The notes under the pieces are model-generated. The model was not told where the DNA came from, did no database searches, and worked only from the letters and a program-made list of their open reading frames with translations. Of a DNA stretch of 64,000 nucleotides, positions 61,544 through 64,000 are shown piece by piece. Source of the stretch: Massilia sp. MS-15 (GTDB lineage Bacteria > Pseudomonadota > Gammaproteobacteria > Burkholderiales > Burkholderiaceae_D); contig NZ_JAIWIA010000022.1 of the NCBI RefSeq assembly GCF_020176695.1, positions 124,001 through 188,000 on the forward strand, read 5' to 3'. Numbering within the stretch: position 1 is the stretch's first letter; every line of letters begins with the position of its first letter. The position numbers were made by a program, and so were the translations under genes.

Positions 61544-62845
61544 TCAGTACACTTCCGGATTCGGGTCGGTGCGCTCGAGTTCCAGCGAGGCCGCCAGCAG
61601 CCCCAGGCGCGCCACCACGCCGTACACGTAGAAGCGGTTCGGCGCGGCCGTGCCCGGCTTGGCCTTGAGGTCGGGCACCGCATGCTGCTGGGCAAACGCC
61701 AGCGGCACGTATTGCGAGCCCGGCGCGTTCAAATTCTGGTCGATGCCGCGCTCGGCGTGCACGCGGTAGAAGCCGCCCACCACGTAACGGTCGATCATGT
61801 ACACCACCGGCTCGGCCACGGCATCGTTGATCGACTCGAAGGTCGGCACGCCTTCCTGCACGATCATGTCGGTGATGGCGACCCCATCCTTGATGACCGT
61901 CATCCGGTTGCGCTGGGCACGGCTCAGGTCGCGCACTTCGCTCGCGTCCTTGATGGTCATGACGCCCATGCCGTAGGTACCGGCATCCGGCTTGACGATC
62001 ACGAAGGGCTTTTGCTCCTTCATGCCGTATTCCTTGTACTTCTTCTTGATCTTGGACAGCAGCGCCGAAACGGCGTCGGCCAGCTGCTCGGTGCCGACGT
62101 CGTCCTGCAGGTCGATCTCGCCGACCTTGCTGTGCAGCGGGTTGACCAGCCACGGATCGATCTCGATCAGCTTGCCGAACTTCTTGGCCACTTCGTCGAA
62201 GGCCTTGAAGTGGTTGCTCTTGCGCCGCATGGCCCAGCCAGCGTGCAGCGGCGGCAGCAGCGACTGCTCGTGGATGTTTTCCAGGATGGACGGGATGCCC
62301 GCGGACAGGTCGTTGTTGAGCAGGATGGTGCAGGGGTCGAAGTCGGCCAGCCCGACCCGGCGGCCGTTGGGCGAGCGCACCAGGGGTTCGACCACCAGCA
62401 TGTTCCCGTCCGGTAGCGCCAGCGGGGTCGGCTGGGTGACTTCCGGCGACAGCGAGCCGAGGCGCACGTGCAGGCCGGTCTGGCGGAAGATCTGCATCAG
62501 GCGCGCCACGTTCTGCAGGTACATCGGGTTGCGCGTGTGCACTTCCGGGATCATCAGGAGGTTGCGCGCATCCGGGCAGTACTTGTCGATCGCGGCCATG
62601 GCCGCCTGCACGGCCAGCGGCAGCATCTCGGTGGACAGGTTGTTGAATCCGCCCGGGAACAGGTTGGTATCGACCGGGGCCAGCTTGTAGCCGGCGTTGC
62701 GCAGGTCGACCGAGCAGTAGAAAGGCGGGGTATGCTCCTGCCACTCGAGGCGGAACCAGCGCTCGATGGCGGGCGTGGCTTCGAGGATTTTCTTTTCCAG
62801 GTCCAGGAGAGGACCGGTCAGGGCGGTGGCGAGGTGCGGAACCAT
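61544..62845 (-). CDS. gshA: Glutamate-cysteine ligase, proteobacterial GshA type
   Basis: First enzyme of glutathione synthesis. The 433-residue protein belongs to the type first noted in Acidithiobacillus and common in Betaproteobacteria rather than the E. coli type. Recognisable segments are FYCSVDLRNAGYKLAPVDTN, LFPGGFNNLS, LLNNDLSAGIP and FVIVKPDAGTYGMGVMTIKD (ATP-grasp-like). It starts the gshA-gshB-EIIA-ptsH-ptsI gene row, with mixed spacing. Confidence 0.94.
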   Translation of the reverse strand: MVPHLATALTGPLLDLEKKILEATPAIERWFRLEWQEHTPPFYCSVDLRNAGYKLAPVDTNLFPGGFNNLSTEMLPLAVQAAMAAIDKYCPDARNLLMIPEVHTRNPMYLQNVARLMQIFRQTGLHVRLGSLSPEVTQPTPLALPDGNMLVVEPLVRSPNGRRVGLADFDPCTILLNNDLSAGIPSILENIHEQSLLPPLHAGWAMRRKSNHFKAFDEVAKKFGKLIEIDPWLVNPLHSKVGEIDLQDDVGTEQLADAVSALLSKIKKKYKEYGMKEQKPFVIVKPDAGTYGMGVMTIKDASEVRDLSRAQRNRMTVIKDGVAITDMIVQEGVPTFESINDAVAEPVVYMIDRYVVGGFYRVHAERGIDQNLNAPGSQYVPLAFAQQHAVPDLKAKPGTAAPNRFYVYGVVARLGLLAASLELERTDPNPEVY

Positions 62846-62969
62846 GGTGTGGACGTCCTAGTGATGGCTTATTCGAATTATATCGGTACGCTCATATAGG
62901 GACGAACAAGCCGTTTTAAAGGCGCGATTGCACGGCGAGCAATTCCCGGGCACCGGTTCGCCCATCCTG

Positions 62970-63046
62970 TCATCCCAGCAGGGCGACAGCGGCCCAGGCA
63001 TAGACCGGAATACCCAGCAGGATGTTCAGGGGGAAGGTCACGCCCG
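62970..63046 (-). pseudogene. Relic of the 3' end of an unidentified membrane-protein gene
   Basis: On the minus strand an open frame reads GVTFPLNILLGIPVYAWAAV followed by ALLG and a stop at 62970-62972. The hydrophobic, natural-looking sequence resembles the last helix of an integral membrane protein. Upstream of it the frame runs into DNA that is clearly LysR-coding on the other strand. It appears to be the surviving end of a gene whose body has been lost. The parent family is not recognised. Confidence 0.4.
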
Positions 63047-63796
63047 AGGGCGGCGGGCGAGGCGCTGGCGCACACGGCGCGCGCCATGATGGACGAGTGG
63101 TCGGCGTTCGAACAGCAGGTGGACGGCATCCGGGGCATGACCCGCGGCCGGCTGCGGCTGTCGGTGGTCAGTACCGCGAAGTATTTCGTGCCGCGTTTGC
63201 TCGGCAGCTTCTGCGCCGCCTTTCCGGACATCGACATCGCGCTCGAAGTGCTCAACCGCGACGGGGTGCTGAGGCGCCTGCGCGACAACCTCGACGACCT
63301 CTACATCATGTCGATGCCGCCCGAGGACCTGGAACTCGAGCGCCATGCCTTCCTGGGCAACCCGCTCGACGTGGTGGCCTCGGCGGCGCACCCGCTGGTC
63401 GGGCGCGCGCGCATCGCCCTGGCCGAACTGGCGCCGCTGCGCTTCATCCTGCGCGAAAAAGGGTCCGGCACCCGGCTCGCCTGCGACAAGCATTTCAAGG
63501 CGCTCGGCTTCCGGCCCGATGTGCGGATGGAGCTGGGCAGCAACGAAGCGATCAAGCAGGCGGTGGCGGCCAGCCTGGGCCTCGGTGTCATCTCACGCCA
63601 CGCGCTGGGCGAGCGCCCGGAAGACGAGCACCTGGCCGTGCTCTCGGTCGCAGGGTTCCCCGTGCAGTCGAACTGGTGGACCCTGTACCGGAAAGGGAAG
63701 AAACTGTCGCCGGTCGCAACGGCCTTCCTGCAGCATCTCGAGCATACCGGCGAACGGGCTGTCACAAGTGGTACGCCGACTCCCCGTGGCTGGTGA
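63047..63796 (+). pseudogene. LysR-type regulator, CbbR-like, missing its DNA-binding domain
   Basis: The frame begins in mid-gene: AAGEALAHTARAMMDEWSAF matches the end of the LysR linker helix, followed by GIRGMTRGRLRLSVVSTAKY and a complete effector-binding domain of the CbbR type (RFILREKGSGTRLACDKHF; GSNEAIKQAVAASLGLGVIS). The 60-65-residue winged helix-turn-helix is absent, and a stop lies upstream in a neighbouring frame. The first ATG (63086) would yield a 236-residue protein with no DNA binding. Its 3' end overlaps amtB by 35 bp. Confidence 0.75.
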
Positions 63797-64000
63797 TGTC
63801 CAGCCCCTCGCGCTCCTGGTCCGCCGGCACGCGCAGGCCCACCAGCACATCCACCAGCTTGAAGGCGGCGAAGGCGACCACTGCCGACCACACGATGGTG
63901 ACGCCCACCGCTTCGGCCTGCACCAGTAATTGTCCCGCGATCGAATAGTCCGGCGAGGCCTTGTTGGCGACGTAGTCCCACACGCCCTGCCCGCCCAGGG
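63762..64000 (-). CDS. amtB: Ammonium transporter, C-terminal part (cut by window edge)
   Basis: The frame is open to the window end, so the gene starts outside. The visible part encodes the last membrane helix (VTIVWSAVVAFAAFKLVDVLVGL) and the characteristic AmtB cytoplasmic tail VPADQEREGLDITSHGESAY, the region that GlnK binds to close the channel. No glnK gene is within view; it would normally lie upstream, beyond the window. Confidence 0.93.
   Translation of the reverse strand, partial: LGGQGVWDYVANKASPDYSIAGQLLVQAEAVGVTIVWSAVVAFAAFKLVDVLVGLRVPADQEREGLDITSHGESAYHL

Noticed and set aside
63086-63796. Intact LysR regulator starting at the ATG 63086
   Set aside because: LysR linker sequence continues upstream of that ATG and the DNA-binding domain is missing, so this is a truncated gene.

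Overview
The window is high-GC chromosomal DNA that looks like a betaproteobacterium of the family Oxalobacteraceae, probably Massilia/Telluria or a close relative. The evidence is the set of conserved neighbourhoods: lysM-dprA-smg-topB beside def-fmt; rsmB-DUF4390-ntrY-ntrX-like; mreBCD-mrdA-rodA-rlpA divergent from gatCAB; metXW; and gshA-gshB-EIIA-ptsH-ptsI. The genus is inferred, because there is no rRNA gene to test it. No tRNA, rRNA or CRISPR array was seen.

Layout. 1-7.4 kb holds an ABC-2 permease cut by the window edge, OsmC, Coq7, a hypothetical gene, and an ATPase paired with a giant permease/M1-peptidase fusion. 7.4-11.6 kb is accessory: an orphan antitoxin-like gene, a secreted serine hydrolase, a Dabb protein and a chemoreceptor. 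11.8-21.2 kb is the topB/smg/dprA/lysM block divergent from def-fmt, with an alpha/beta hydrolase between topB and smg. 21.2-32.4 kb holds a BrnA-like orphan antitoxin, metH, an EAL/HDOD regulator, a class II amidotransferase, DUF3567, a CobW-like relic and an NtrY/NtrX-like two-component system. 32.4-40.4 kb holds rsmB, then the argS-SPOR-dsbA-SDR-birA-coaX-SPOR operon. 40.4-47.4 kb is the rod-shape and elongasome operon on the minus strand. 47.7-51.1 kb is gatCAB. 51.1-52.5 kb is a repeat carrying an insertion sequence. 52.5-64 kb holds pyrE, xthA, a pseudouridine synthase, an M48 protease, metXW, PTS regulatory proteins, glutathione synthesis, a decayed LysR gene and the 3' end of amtB.

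The most notable system is at 51.1-52.5 kb. Three REP-like elements (a GTAG foot plus a GTGGGCG hairpin) occur after metH, between gatA and gatB, and after gatB. A 1.2-kb IS110-family element sits in the third, exactly at the CT of its terminal CTAC. The IS carries a 5' non-coding region that folds like a bridge RNA. One loop contains the 9-mer GCCCACCCT that also flanks the insertion site, plus GTAG, which is complementary to the other flank. A second loop contains GACGGTA and ACAAG, which match the two IS ends. Joining the IS ends would create a promoter (TTGACC, 17 bp, TATCTT). These four observations agree on one pair of boundaries and describe a bridge-RNA-guided, REP-targeting transposon analogous to IS621.
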